DNA from: Armigeres subalbatus
Lineage: Eukaryota; Arthropoda; Insecta; Diptera; Culicidae
Direction of reading: 5' to 3'
Assembly: GCF_024139115.2 (NCBI RefSeq)
Contig: NC_085139.1
Location: 73,141,203 to 73,205,202 of the forward strand
Length of the DNA stretch: 64,000 nt
Program-made: the position numbers and the translations under genes
Shown: in pieces, positions 10,557 through 22,500 of the stretch
Layout: the number at the start of each line of letters is the position of its first letter
How positions within the stretch are numbered: position 1 is the stretch's first letter
The notes under the pieces: model-generated
The model's database searches: none
Told to the model about the DNA's origin: nothing
What the model saw: the letters and a program-made list of their open reading frames with translations, nothing else

Positions 10557-12066
10557 CAGCGATTCTCAACCTGGGGTACATGTACCCCTGGGGGTACCTT
10601 TGCTAGCCCCAGGGGGTACCTCGGACAAAAATGCGTAATGGCGGACTTAGTACATTCCAATCAAAATATTGATAATGTTCTGATAATTATGCATTTTGTT
10701 ATTTCAAAACATTGTCTTGTACATAATATGCATAGCGAAGACGATTGAATCCTGACCTCCACAACCAAGGGCTACGGTTACAAAAGCTTGAACGAATGAA
10801 CAAATTAAAAAAAAAACTCTTCTATGTAGTCTACTTCGAAATCGAAACAAAATGTTGAAGAATATATTAGGATTATGCTTCTTAATCAAAATCTAGAATT
10901 CAAGAATTCGGAAGCCTTCGTTTAAGGGGCATGAAGGTTTTTTTTTTGTTGCAAGAGGATTGGCAGCATCTTTCTACGCTTCTCTGGAGCGTTCTTCCAA
11001 GCTACTTGAAGGCCGCCTTTCAAGAGGCTTGGACGACTCCTTTCAAGATGCCTGGAGGACTCCTTTCAAGCAGTCTGGAAGCATCATTTTAAGGGGCGGG
11101 TGGCCTCCTTTCAAGAGGCTCGGAAGGTTCCTTTCAAAAGGCTCGAAGGCCTTTCTAGAAGCCTCCTTTCAATAGGCTCGGAAGCTTCCATTTAAGAAGC
11201 CCGACAGCCTCCTTTCAAGAGACCCAGTTGCCTCGTTTTAAGGGGTCCGGATGCTTCCTTTCAAGAAACCCGAAAGCCTCCTTTCAAAAGGCCTGGAAGC
11301 CTCGTTTTAAGGGGCCCGGACGCCTCCTATCAAAAGGCTTGGAAGCCTCCTTCCAAAGTCTCCTTTCAAGATGGTCGGAAGAAGCCTCCTTTCAAGATGC
11401 TCAGAAGGTTCCTTCAAGAGGATTGGAATCTTCCCTTTAAGAGGCTCGGAAGCCTTCTCCAAGTGGTCCGGAAGCCTCCTTTCAAGAAGCATGGAGGTCT
11501 ACTTTCATGAGACCCGGAAGCCTTCTTTCAAGAGGCCCGGAACCCTCGTTTTAAGTGACCTGGCTGCTTTTCTTCAAGAGGCTTGGTCGGCTGGAGGTTG
11601 GTTTCAGAGGTCGAAAGTCTTCTTGCAAAAAGTTAAAAAGGTTCTTTTCGAGAGGCTCGGGAGGTTCCTTTTAAGAGGCTCGGAAACTTCTTTTCAAGGG
11701 CTCGGAAACCTTCTTTTAAATGGATCGGAAGTCTCATTTCAAGAGGTTCGGAAGCCTCCCTTCAAAAGGTGCAGAAGCCTACTTTCAAGGGGTTCGGGGT
11801 TCAGAAGCCTCCAATAGTTCTGTAGGAAGCTTGATGGTTAAACTTAATGTGAATTGAAAAGTTGCACGGAATAATAAAAATGTCAGCCTACTTTATGGAG
11901 AGCTGTTAGGGATATATGATGTTAGTTAACTATCGGATATATGCCGTTAGTTTTCAGGTCCATTTTCAGTTACGCTTATTTTTATTCACACCAAAAAATT
12001 TGGGGTACCTCAATTGATGCAAAAGTTCGAAGGGGTACCTCCCATGAAAAAGGTTGAGAATCGCTG
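10557..12066. mobile_element. Non-autonomous hAT-type element carrying a minisatellite
   Basis: The left terminus is CAGCGATTCTCAACC (10557-10571) and the right terminus is its exact complement, GGTTGAGAATCGCTG (12052-12066). An 8-bp target duplication, CTGTAAGC, sits at 10549-10556 and 12067-12074. Perfect 15-bp ends of the CAG-GGTTCTCAACC type and 8-bp duplications define hAT elements. There is no transposase frame. The interior holds GGGGTACC-rich subterminal sequence on both sides and a 23-bp-unit minisatellite (10907-11815). The related repeat copy at 12315-12322 shows the site without the insert, which confirms the boundaries. Confidence 0.9.
10907..11815 (+). repeat. Old 23-bp minisatellite inside the hAT element
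   Basis: Diverged units of about 23 bases recur, with cores GCCTCCTTTCAAGAGGC and CGGAAGCCTC, the same unit and orientation as the giant array at 19526-30332. Divergence here is largely by substitution, with variants such as GTTTTAAGGGGC and TTTCAAGATGC. The span corresponds to roughly 40 units by length. Confidence 0.9.
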
Positions 12067-12118
12067 CTGTAAGCAGTTTTCCATAATTGCTTTTCAAATT
12101 GCGTACACATATGTAAAC
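12067..12118 (-). repeat. Right part of the repeat copy split by the hAT element
   Basis: The reverse strand matches 12270-12320 (CATATGT, GAAAAGCAATTATGG, ACTGCTTAC), continuing the copy that begins at 10387-10556. The first eight bases are the hAT target duplication. Confidence 0.65.
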
Positions 12119-12653
12119 CGTTTGTTTGAGAAACTGCATATGTAACATTTTTGGCCAAAATGAGGTTTTTATATATTCTGAATCCTCGTCCAAAAATACA
12201 TATTCTGGCAAAAAATCCGAAAAAAAAAATTTGTTCAGGAATGTATGAAAAAAATTTCGTTTGTTTGAGAAACTACATATGTCCACGTATTTTGAAGAGC
12301 AATTGTGGAGTACTGCTTACATTATTTGCACTGAAAATGCCCCAGGGTGCCGAGTTTTGCCAAAAACTATTGATCTGTATCGAAGAAATCGAAAAATTCG
12401 GTGCAAATTTGTTAAAAAACAGTTTTTTGTTGTTTTCTCGAAATATTGTAAAATGGACTTATGCAGTTTCTCAAACAAATGATTCATGTAGTTTCTCAAA
12501 CAAACGTTATTTTTTTCATACTATCCCGAACAAACAAAATTTTTTTTGGTCGATTTTTTTTGCCAGTATATGTATTTTGGGGTGGAGACTCAGAATATAT
12601 AAAAATCTCATTTTGGCCTAAAATGTTACATATGCATTTTCTCAAATAAACTG
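12119..12653. mobile_element. Foldback MITE with arms of about 165 bp
   Basis: The left arm (12119-12285) begins CGTTTGTTTGAGAAACTGCA and contains GGCCAAAATGAG and TTTTTATATATTCTGA. The right arm (12485-12653) carries the same blocks in inverse complement and ends CTCAAATAAACTG. The TTTGTTTGAGAAACTGCAT motif and its complement occur about six times between 10390 and 12650. There is no coding capacity. The outer target duplication is not clear. Confidence 0.75.
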
Positions 12654-12714
12654 TTCAAATGCCACTCGCGGAAGCCACGCACAACTATCTTTTTTTCTTT
12701 GAACTTTGTGTTTT

Positions 12715-13226
12715 TGCCTTTCGCGTATACTAAGTATACGTAAAGGCTATAGGATCACTCCGAAACCGAACTTTTGATAGAAGGCTCGGAGACCCATAGT
12801 GTTATATACCAATCGACTCAGCTCGATGAATTGAGGTGATGTCTGTATGTGTGTGTGTGTACAAAAAAATGTGAGACACACTTTTTCGTATTTAGCCTTA
12901 TCCGATTTGCTTGCAACAAATTGCATTCAACGCGGAATCTTTCCTAATTTTTCGCTATTGAAAATTGGCACAATCGGCCATTGCGTTCCGAAGTTATAAA
13001 AAAAACATTACTTTTTTCCCATTTTTTCAAAGGATTTTTTTTAAATTGTTTCAAATTTTTTTCAAAAACTGCTGCAATGCATTCAATTGAACGTAAATAA
13101 ATGTGAATTGATGGAAATAACGGAATGCAATAAGTGCAATTTTGACCTCTCTTATGTGTTTTTCTTGCTACATTTTATAATACACGAGAAAGGCACCATC
13201 ACCGCTAGGTGGATTATTCTGGTTTT
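12715..13226 (+). repeat. TGCCTTTCKCGT-type MITE, copy 1
   Basis: The left end is TGCCTTTCGCGTATACTAAG. The right end near 13178-13195, reverse complemented, reads TGCCTTTCTCGTGTATTATA. Shared internal marks with two other copies (37624 and 42799) are GTATACGTAAAGGCTAT, the GACTCAGCTCGA-GAATTGAG block, a TGTCTGTATGTGTG run and ATTGAAAAT. A trailer of CTAGGTGGATTA-TCTGGTTTTT follows the right end in copies 1 and 3. I recall this as abundant in Aedes genomes but cannot give its family name. Confidence 0.7.
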
Positions 13227-13238
13227 TTTAATTCTAGA

Positions 13239-13329
13239 TTAAGTACAACACAGACGCACAACTATCATTTTTCATTGTTCCACGCATGGTGCTACGCAGC
13301 AAAGCTAGAATGATAAAAATGAAAATTAA
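13239..13329 (-). repeat. Relic related to the TTAA MITE at 30089
   Basis: TTAA lies at each end (13239-13242 and 13326-13329). The interior shares CGCA-AACT-TCATTTTT, CACGCATG-TGC and ACGCAGCAAAGCTA with the reverse strand of the centre of the 30089-30317 MITE. It lacks the long outer arms. Confidence 0.55.
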
Positions 13330-13780
13330 GTATGGCTTCCATTTTGAATAGGGTGCTTTTGAAAACACAAGTGCATTAAGTATTGAATTCCGGTAGGCTT
13401 GCCCTTAACCAGCTGCTTCATAAAGAATATAGATCGACAGAATGCAACGAAGTGTATGAAAAGATCCCAACATATTTCTGGAATTTGTCTGTTTTAAGCG
13501 TAAATAATGCCTTACACAACGTCAATGAACTTACATGACTTATGTTTTAATAAATATGCAGAAAAATACAAAAAGTTCGTTCAACATTTCAAAAGTGCTT
13601 TTTCGGGGTGTACCCCGTTAGGCATAAGAACGTTAGTCATAAGAACGTTATGGTTAACGTCCATTATGCCCTACGTTTTTATGCCTAACGTACTCACTCA
13701 TGTTTAACGTCGCGGACCCCTTTCCGAGTGTTCAAATCTCGACCTCATAAATAGACGCAAAATAGATGTTTGGGTTCTTT
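13330..13780. other. No gene; short palindromic CATAAGAACGTTA cluster
   Basis: Between about 13603 and 13712 the words GTTAGGCATAAGAACGTTA, CATAAGAACGTTATG and their complements TTATGCCTAACGT recur and could fold. The remainder shows nothing recognisable. Confidence 0.45.
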
Positions 13781-14502
13781 ACTTACTTACTTATGGATCC
13801 TGTACACCTCCGGTGGTGCAAAGGGCCGACTTGAAAGATCTCCATCCTGAGCGATGCCCGGCTATCGCTTTAACCTGTTGCCAGGTTAGATTTCGGTCGA
13901 CTTCTTTTATTTCTTTATTGAGGCTTCGCCGCCATGAGCCTCTGAGTCTGCCTCTGCTGCGATGTCCCGCTGGGTTCCAGTCTAAGGGTTGTTTACAGAT
14001 TTCGTTTCCGCCCCTACGTAGAGTATGGCCGACCCAGCCCCACTTCCGATCCCGAACTTCTGTTGCTATCGGCCTCTAGTGACAACGACGATGGAGCTCG
14101 TTATTTGAGATCCAGTTGTGAGGCCACCAGGCCCGAATTGTATACCGCAGGCATCTGTTAATGAACACCTGCAGCCGTTGAGTGTTCTCCATTGATACAC
14201 ACCATGTTTCGCTAGCGTATAATAGCACAGATTTCACGTTAGAGTTGAAAATTCGTATTTTGGTGCGTTCACTTATCTGCCTGTTTTTCCAGATATTTCT
14301 TAAACTCGCAAAGGCAGCCCTTGCTTTCTTGATCCGTGCGCCTATGTCGATCTTGGTACCGCCGTCAGACGCCATTTGGCTATCAAGATATTGGAAGCTT
14401 TCAACATTCTCCACTGGTTGCCCGGCTACTGTGAAACAGGAAGGAGTCACCGTGTTTACATCCAACGATTTGGTTTTGTTGACGTTGATAACTAAACCTG
14501 CC
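13781..14502 (-). pseudogene. 3' fragment of a second non-LTR retrotransposon (RT C-terminus)
   Basis: The reverse strand opens with GLVINVNKTKSLDVNT, a late RT block, then FQYLDSQMASDGG, ARIKKARAAFASLRNIWK and VKSVLLYASETW, the conserved C-terminal region that follows the polymerase in RTE-like proteins. A frameshift near 14076 is followed by GSWRRSLNKEIKEV and SALCTTGGVQDP, then a TAA stop at 13793-13791. A short TAAG-repeat tail follows (complement of ACTTACTTACTTA, 13781-13793), the microsatellite tail typical of RTE-type LINEs. The 5' part is absent, which is the usual 5' truncation. Similarity to the family is from memory and the exact clade is uncertain. Confidence 0.8.
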
Positions 14503-14970
14503 GATGTTTGGGTTCAGGTTTGGAAAATTAGTGCAATGTCGGGTTCGGGTCGGGTATGGGTTAGTGAGATGTAAAATATCGGGTCCGGGAAGGGTATGGG
14601 CTTGAGAAATAAAGTACCGAATAGTTTTCAACCGTTTCAGATAATTTTGAGGCATGTTTGTGGTTTGGGCTTACATCCTTTCCAATGTAAAACGAAATAT
14701 AAAATATCTAGCTTGAAATTTCTGTGAAAAAATAATTCAAATAATGAAATTAATTCGGATTCGGGGGGTACGGGTTTACAAATCTCGCTTAACTTTTCAA
14801 AAGGACCTAAGTAACATTTTTTCATGAATTAATTTGATTGCCGGAATCAAAAGCGGAATCAGAAGTCTGTTGATTGCACTATTCAAATTAAATTATGAAA
14901 AAATGTTACTTAGGTCCTTTTGAAAAGTTAAGCGAGAAATGTAAAAAAATTGTCGGGTTCGGGTTTGATT
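14503..14970 (+). repeat. Degenerate CGGGTTCGGGT-type sequence interrupted by a MITE
   Basis: GGGTTCGGGTCGGGTATGGG, ATCGGGTCCGGGAAGGGT, ATTCGGGGGGTACGGGT and TCGGGTTCGGGTTTG recur at 14529-14606, 14759-14777 and 14952-14966. These look like remnants of one GGGTTC-type repeat split by AT-rich DNA and by the hairpin element at 14783-14937. Confidence 0.45.
14783..14937. mobile_element. 155-bp near-perfect palindromic MITE
   Basis: The left arm begins TCTCGCTTAACTTTTC and continues AAGGACCTAAGTAACATTTT. The right arm ends with its exact complement GTTAAGCGAGA. The arms span about 54 bases and flank a roughly 47-base centre. No coding capacity. Confidence 0.8.
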
Positions 14971-14973
14971 AAT

Positions 14974-15070
14974 GTGACCATACGTCCCGCGTTACGCGGG
15001 ACAGTCCCAAATTTTCACTATTTGTCCCGCGCTGAAAAGCGTCCCGCGAAACGTCCCGCATTCAACTAGA
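14974..15070 (+). repeat. GTCCCGC-rich dispersed repeat, copy B
   Basis: It begins GTGACCATACGTCCCGCG and contains the hairpin GTCCCGCGTTACGCGGGAC. It matches 2105-2205 in opposite orientation. Confidence 0.6.
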
Positions 15071-17540
15071 TAGATAATTTTCTGAATAATGTTTATTTTA
15101 CCCAAGCCTTATACCCTGGGAATCTTGTAAGCAAATTTTGCTTCCATGTATTTCCTGCTGCGTAATTGCTTGGATTTCGACACGGAACGTCCAAAATTTC
15201 ACTCCATTTATTTGCCATGCGGACCAAAATCTTGTAAAAAATCTAACCCAGTTAGAAAAGACTGTGTTGATATTGGCTACCGATAGCAGTGTTGCAAATC
15301 GAGCATGAGTCAAACACCACCCGACTCATGGCACAGAGAATCGTTCATGATTTGACTCGCGGTTTGCATCATTGCTTGATTTCTACGTGTTATTCTCCGT
15401 TGAATTAATCAAATATACTTTCTTTGCTTAAAACAATGGAAAATAAATCCATTGGTAACATAAAATACGAAGTAAAATACGCTTTCATTGGGTTTTACTG
15501 CTTTTGAAATCATTTTCGGCAAATAAGCGGAACGATGCGATTCTGCATGCAAAACTCAAGCAGGATGCTCTCCCTGCAGAATCGCAAGCGATCTGAAATG
15601 GGACGGAATTTTTGATTTTCTGAGCAGATATCACCTGTTTGGAAATAAATTGGAAACCGTGGACCATATTCCTGAAGGTTTAGGCTTCTACTATACTTTT
15701 GGAAAAAAATGATCTAATTAATTCATAATCACAGTATCTACTATTGATAGGTGGTTTGGAAAAAGTTATTTAGGTTATTTTTGAGGTGCGATATCATTGT
15801 TTCTATCGCTACAAACAAAAGTATTTTCTAACAAAATTCTATACACAAGACGATCAACAGCTGAAAGTCATTAAACTGCAACACTTTTCAACTGCAGTTT
15901 GATAGTTTTGCAGATATTGGACAGGGAACCGCTAAGCTTAAAAATTATACTCCAAAAAAAAAACTCCATGGCAACTACATTGAGCTTCACATTCAACGTT
16001 TGAAGGAAGTTTTGACTTCTAGAAAGAGTTGCCGTTTATCGAACAGTTAGCAAACCAAGCTTTGGTAACAAATAAAAAATTGAGCAACAACATATATACA
16101 TTTTTTACAACATACAACATTTTGTCCGAGAAGATCTGTCAAAACAAACCTGGTCGTACACTCCTCTATTGGCTATCGTTCCATGGACGGCAGTTTGTTA
16201 TACGGCTCTATAAGACTTCAAAGCTGCTCCGCATCATGTCTGTTTTGCAATTATTCTAAAGAAGCTTGAGAAGTTAGAAATGTCTTCTGCGAATGTTTGC
16301 TGGTTAAGATCTCATCTATCTAGAAGGGCTTCGGGGAGCATTGAATGCTCACAATCGGACGGTTTCGTCGTTCCATCAGGTGTTGCACAAAATAGCAATT
16401 TTGCATATTTAAGTATACATAACATCTAATGGAAGGAATTCTTTAAGCTCCATAAGTCCAAATGTCCCATCATATATCGGCTATATCTTAAAATTCGAAC
16501 CAAAAATCCTTTATCTACTTTTAGATGTGGTTAATAATAATGAAGTGATTGAATTGAAGATCTGGGTTTAATTCTTAAATTGATTTTTGAAACACTTCAG
16601 TAGAAAAGACCGATTTCCTACTTCAGTCAGTGTCACCATCTACTTTTTTTCGCTCCGTCTAAGGATCATTTCTAGATTTATTTTGAAATTTGAGCGTGAT
16701 TTGCTACCCGAAAAAGAAATTCACCGAGGCGAAAATGATGAGCTTCTAGATGTTGCATTACATCCCCCGCTCTGCCATAGCTGCTGCGGTGCGGCATACC
16801 GCCGTAAGGAAGACAACTAGAACTGACTGAAGATTTATGAGTGCTGGCGAAACGTCAGACCGAGTGAAAGTTTTTGCTTGATTTTGGGCGACCAGCGCGA
16901 GATGAGTTGGGTTGGAAAAATGACATCTAATCCGCCTAGTCGCTAGATGGATTTATGAGCTTCGGGGACGGTATTTATGACTGTGTTTTTTTGTGTTGGT
17001 AGGATAGAAAACAAATTCGATGCCTTTGTTACACACATCGTTTTAAAATTGAGAACTATCGTTCTATACTAGATATCATTAAAAATTTCGTGCGAATTAC
17101 TGATTTTATGTCGATTATATATGATAACATAGTTTTTTTTGATGGTGTGATGTGATGTTATTTTTTATGGAAATTTTATGCTGCTGTCAATACTTTTTGA
17201 CTGCAGTTTTATCGATTTTTAGTGATTGAAAAATTAGAGCACTCACAAAAAATCAAAAAGCTTGAAGGAAATTGGTCGACATAATAGGAAGCGATTCAAA
17301 ATTTCATAACTTGGGCCTCTCATATCGAGTTTGATAGGACGATAACATCATAAAAACAAAGTGATCAGTTGATCACAGCTGTGTCATGAATATGCTAATG
17401 GCTCTCAAAGCTTACCATAGGACGACAATCATACTTCAATAGCATTTTACAATCCTATAAACTTCAATAAAACTGTAATTGCTTTCTCTCTCATTTCTTT
17501 CATGTGAAAGTTGTAATGCCTTTTAGGTGAGAAAATTTCC
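15071..17540. other. AT-rich stretch without recognised genes
   Basis: Only short open frames are present, with no domain I recognise. A small inverted repeat (GCAAATCGAGCATGAGTCAAA against TTTGACTCGCGGTTTGC) lies near 15294-15370. No repeat termini were found. Confidence 0.45.
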
Positions 17541-18310
17541 TTGTGCTACCGATTTCCATTTTCACTCCATTCTGCCTGAAACCATCTTCCATGGTCACGT
17601 CCTAACTGCGCTACAAATCTCTCCAAGCCCGCAAACACCATTTTAATACTCTCCCTAGCGTCTCGTTGCTTCACCTTAATTACTGACCTTTTATCAGTAA
17701 TTATCACCACTCGTGGCACGGCAGATCCTCCCGATTCGTGACTATTAGATACCAGAAGGTTTGGTTACTGACGACGACAACGACCACGACGACGACGGAC
17801 GGCGGTAAACCAGACCAGCAATCATGTTTCTTCTCTCTGTCCACCTACTACCGGGCAGGAAAAAAGAGGGGAAACACGCCTTTCGATCCAATTTCTGCAG
17901 AAGCCCTTCATTTCCCCCACCACACGCGGTAGGTCAATTCGAACCAAGCCGCATCGCATGGAACCGACAAGACAAACAGACTTGTCCCGGAGATCCTGAG
18001 TCATAATAACTTTTAAGCTTTGTCTATTTATTCTTTCGATTCCCGGTGCCGGAGGAAGGATGTGAGGTACGCTGCGAGTGGCATCTAATTGCTTCTTGCT
18101 CACCTCACCGCACCCCATCCCGCCCCGCCGCACACGACAAGCGAGCGAGCGCGCAGACACATTCCGCAGCTGGAATCGTCCTTCATGCCCCGTACCGTTG
18201 AACCCTTTCGGTTCAGTTCAAAGGCAAAGAGTGTGAATGAATGTGTTTGCTTCGGAAAAGTTCAACAGCGTGGCAATAATTTCGTTCCCTTTCCGGTTTT
18301 CTTTTTGCAG
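17541..18310 (+). other. GC-richer flank or intron upstream of the candidate exon
   Basis: Composition differs from the AT-rich DNA to the left. A (GAC)n microsatellite lies at about 17769-17805. A perfect 9-bp inverted repeat, AATTACTGA and TCAGTAATT, lies at 17678-17702. The stretch ends in a strong pyrimidine tract and TTTTTGCAG splice acceptor at 18310. Open frames on both strands have no domain. Confidence 0.4.
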
Positions 18311-18459
18311 ATCGGTGCCGAGTGAGGCTCTGAGGACGACCGGGCGACGTAGCAGCCGCCGTTCAGCAATGATAGCCTCCGCCCAACATCGGCAGCAGCA
18401 GCAGCAGCGATGGACAGTTTTAATACCGCTCCTAACGATTGGGTTCCTGATTCGGACAT
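18311..18459 (+). CDS. Candidate exon encoding a hydrophobic N-terminus (signal peptide or anchor)
   Basis: A good acceptor (pyrimidine tract then TGCAG, ending at 18310) is followed by 149 bases and a consensus donor GTAAGT at 18460. An ATG at 18369 has a purine at -3 and opens 30 codons that read MIASAQHRQQQQQRW and then TVLIPLLTIGFLIRT. That is a short glutamine run and a hydrophobic segment of the kind found in signal peptides or signal anchors, ending in phase 1 at the donor. The frame is also open from the acceptor, so translation could start in an upstream exon. No partner exon is recognisable in the window. Mosquito introns are often tens of kilobases, so this need not count against it. 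Chance association of splice-like sites remains possible. Confidence 0.4.
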
Positions 18460-19525
18460 GTAAGTACCAACCACTACGGCTGCAATCAGTTTCTTTGGGT
18501 ACTGGGACGAGGGAGCGGGTGTATGGTCTGTACGTTTCTTTAGTTTCTGGAGATTTGAAATTTTGTACGGGTGAGGGTTGGGGCGAGGGCGTAAAAGGAA
18601 ACAGTAGATAGGGGACTGGTTTACTGCACAGAGCCATTTTTCGAACTGTCCATGATACAGGATATTTTATTAGGGATCCGTCCCGGGACGCTTTCTCACC
18701 CGAGATCTTACGGGGAGCTAAATTTAATTTCGTGCATGTTTGTGCTCGAACATGCTTTCGGAGAAAATGGTTTCGAACGGTGGTGTATTTGGGGACTGTC
18801 GAAGGAATTTCCGAGTGACATAAACTCTCCATGGATGGAAGTTAGCTCAACTTTATTTATTTCTACTTTTGTCCAAACTTTGGAACAAAATGGCAAACAC
18901 ACTAATCTAAGAGATGAAAATTAGAGCTAATTGTGAAAGTAATATTTTTTGTCTTGGTAATCTGTATTAGGTAAAATATGATACATACAACCGGGTAGAT
19001 TTATCAACTGCATTAAGTAGAACAAAAAAGCACGATGACTGCGCGATCGTTCTGCGTCCAATATTGCGATTCTTTTCTAAAATTAGCATACTGGCTCACT
19101 GGTTACGCGCCGGGTCCCATGCGCCGAACAGCTGCGAGCTTTCCGTGAGCTTTTCCACATTCGCTTCTAAGGTATGCAGTATATTGTCGTCCCTTTACGA
19201 AAATATGTCATTTAATGGATTCATTCGAGTTTTAGTAGTTTTCTGAATTTCTTCGGCCTGCATTGTGTTTGGCATAATGTTTGGATCTTAGTAGTGCAAT
19301 TGCGATTAATTTTTGATGTAATGTTCTACACTTGGATTGTGTAAGTACCACAATTTGATAAAATACCTTGCACACAACTAAGCCAGACAGAGGTGAATGA
19401 GCAAAATGCTATAATATCTAGAGAATCCCAATATAAAACGCAAGCAAACGCGCACTGAAGGTTTTGCTTTATAATTAATTTACTCTCCCGCGCAAAGCCG
19501 AACCAGGGAGTTTTTCCAAGCCATC
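18460..19525. other. No recognised gene; possible intron
   Basis: If the exon at 18311-18459 is real, this is intron. Short open frames have no domains. The last 30 bases before the array show no transposon terminus. Confidence 0.4.
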
Positions 19526-22500
19526 GAGTCTCCTTTCAAGAGGCTCGGAAGCCTCCTTTCAAGAGGCTCGGAAGCCTCCTTTCAAGAGGCTCGGAAGCCT
19601 CCTTTCAAGAGGCTCGGAAGCCTCCTTTCAAGAGGCTCGGAAGCCTCCTTTCAAAAGGCTCGGAAGCCTCCTTTCAAGAGGCTCGGAGGCCTCCTTTGAA
19701 GAGGCGTGGAAGCCTCCTTTCAAGAGGCTCGGAAGCCTCCTTTCAAGAGGCTCGAAGCCTCCTTTCTCAAGAGGTCTGGAAGCCTCCTTTCAAGAGGCTC
19801 CAGCCTCCTTTCAAGAGGCTCAGGAAGCCTCCTTTCAAGAGGCCTCAAGCCTCCTTTGAAGAGGCCCGGAAGCCTCCTTTCAAGAGGCTCTGATGCCTCC
19901 TTCACAGAGGTTTGCAAGCCTCCTTTCAAGAGGCTCGGAAGCCTCCTTTCAAGAGGCTCGGAAGCCTCCTTTCAAGAGGCTCGGAAGCCTCCTTTCAAGA
20001 GGCTCGGAAGCCTCCTTTCAAGAGGCTCGGCAGCCTCCTTTCAAGAGGCCCGGAAGCCTCCTTCAAGAGGCCCGGACGCCTCCTTTCCAGAGGCCCGGAC
20101 GCCTCCTTTCAAGAGGCTCGGAAGCCTCCTTTCAAGAGGCTCGGAAGCCTCCTTTCAAGAGGCTCGGAAGCCTCCTTTCAAGAGGCTCGGAAGCCTCTTT
20201 CCAAGAGGCTCAGAAGCCTCCTTTCAAGAGGCTCGGAAGCCTCCTTTCAAGAGGCCTGAAGCCTCCTTTCAAGAGGCTCTGAAGCCTCCTTCAAGAGGCT
20301 CTGGAAGCCTCCTTTCAAGAGGCTTGAACGCCTCCTTTCAAGAGGCTCGGAGGCCTCCTTTCACGAGGCTCGGAAGCCTCCTTTCAAGAGGCTCAAGCCT
20401 CCTTTCAAGAGGCTCAAGAGCCTCCTTTCAAGAGGCCCAGCCTCCTTCAAGAGGCCAGCCTCCTTTCAAGAGGCCCCAGCCTCCTTCAAGAGGCTCAGAA
20501 GCCTCCTTTCAAGGCTCAGGAAGCCTCCTTTCAAGAGGCTCAGAAGCCTCCTTTCAAGAGGCTGGAAGCCTCCTTTCAAGAGGCCTCGAAGCCTCCTTTC
20601 AAGAGGCCTGAAGCCTCCTTTCAAGAGGCTCCAAGCCTCCTCTCAAGAGGTCCGGAAGCCTCCTTTCAAGAGGCTCGGAAGCCTCCTTTCAAGAGGCTCG
20701 GAAGCCTCCTTTCAAGAGCTCAGGCCTCTTTTCAAGAGCTCAAGCCTCCTTTCAAGAGGCCTCGAAGCCTCCTTTCAAGAGGCCTGGAAGCCTCCTTTCA
20801 AGAGGCTCCAAGCCTCCTTTCAAGAGGCCCGGAAGCCTCCTTTCAAGAGGCTCGGAAGCCTCCTTTCAAGAGGCTCGGAAGCCTCCTTTCAAGAGGCCTC
20901 AGAGCCTCCTTCAAGAGGCCTGGAAGCCTCCTTTCAAGAGGCTCAAGCCTCCTTCAAGAGGCCCAGCCTCCTTTCAAGAGGCTCAGGCTCAAGCCTCCTT
21001 TCAAGAGGCCTGGAAGCCTCCTTTCAAGAGGCTCAGCCCTCCTTTCAAGAGGCTCGAAGCCTCCTTTCAAGAGGCTCAAGCCTCCTTTCAAGAGCTCAGG
21101 CCTCCCTTTCAAGAGCTCAAGCCTCCTTCAAGAGAAGCCTCCTTTCAAGAGGCCTGGAAGCCTCCTTTCAAGAGGCTCAAGCCTCCTTCAAGAGGCCTGG
21201 AAGCCTCCTTCAAGAGGCCTGGAAGCCTCCTTTCAAGAGGCCCAGGCCTCCCTTCAAGAGGCTCAGAAGCCTCCTTTTCAAGAGCTCAGAAGCCTCCTTT
21301 CAAAAGGCTCAGAAGCCTCCTTTCAGAGGCTCCAGAAGCCTCCTTTCAAGAGAGCTCAGAAGCCTCCTTTCAAGAGCTCAGGAAGCCTCCTTTCAAGAGC
21401 TCAAGCCTCCTTTCAAGAAACTCAGCCTCTTTGGCTCAGAAGCCTCCTTTCAAGAGGCTCAGAAGCCTCCTTTCAAGGCTCAGAAGCCTCCTTTCCAAGA
21501 GGCTCAGAAGCCTCCTTTCAAGAGGCTCAGGAAGCCTCCTTCAAGAGGCTCAGAAGCCTCCTTCAAGAGGCTCTGGAAGCCTCCTTTCAAGAGGCTCAGA
21601 AGCCTCCTTTCAAGAGGCCTGGAAGCCTCCTTTCAAGAGGCTCAGCCTCCTTTCAAGAGGCTCAGAAGCCTCCTTTCAAGAGGCTGGGAAGCCTCCTTTC
21701 AAGAGGCTGGAAGCCTCCTTTCAAGAGGCCTAGCCTCCTTTCAAGAGGCTGGGGAGCCTCCTTTCAAGAGGCTGGGACGGCTCCTTTCAAGAGGCTCGGA
21801 AGCCTCCTTTCAAGAGCTGGAAGCCTCCTTTCAAGAGGCTCAGCCTCCTTTCAAGAGGCTCAGGAAGCCTCCTTTCAAGAGGCTCAGGCCTCCTTTCAAG
21901 AGGCTCGGAAGCCTCCTTCAAGAGGCCCGGAAGCCTCCTTTCAAGAGGCTGGAAGCCTCCTTCAAGAGGCCTGGAAGCCTCCTTTCAAGAGGCTGGGAAG
22001 CCTCCTTCAAGAGGCTGGGAAGCCTCCTTTCAAGAGGCCAGCCTCCTTCAAGAGGCTCAAGCCTCCTTTCAGAGGCTCAGAAGCCTCCTTTCAAGAGGCT
22101 CGGAAGCCTCCTTTCAAGAGGCCTGGAAGCCTCCTTTCAAGAGGCCTGGAAGCCTCCTTTCAAGAGGCTCAAGCCTCCTTTCAAGAGGCTCAGGCCTCCT
22201 TTCAAGAGGCCTGGAAGCCTCCTTCAAGAGGCCCGGAAGCCTCCTTTCAAGAACTCAGGAAGCCTCTTTCAAGAGAGCTCAGAGCCTCCTTTCAAGAGGC
22301 TCAGAAGCCTCCTTTCAAGAGAGCTCAAGCCTCCTTCAAGAGGCCTCGGAAGCCTCCTTTCAAGAGGCCTCGGAAGCCTCCTTCAAGAGGCTCAGGCCTC
22401 CTTTCAAGAGGCTCAGGCCTCCTTTCAAGAGGCCTGGAAGCCTCCTTTCAAGAGGCTCAGGCCTCCTTTCAAGAGGCTCCAGGCCTCCTTTCAAGAGGCT

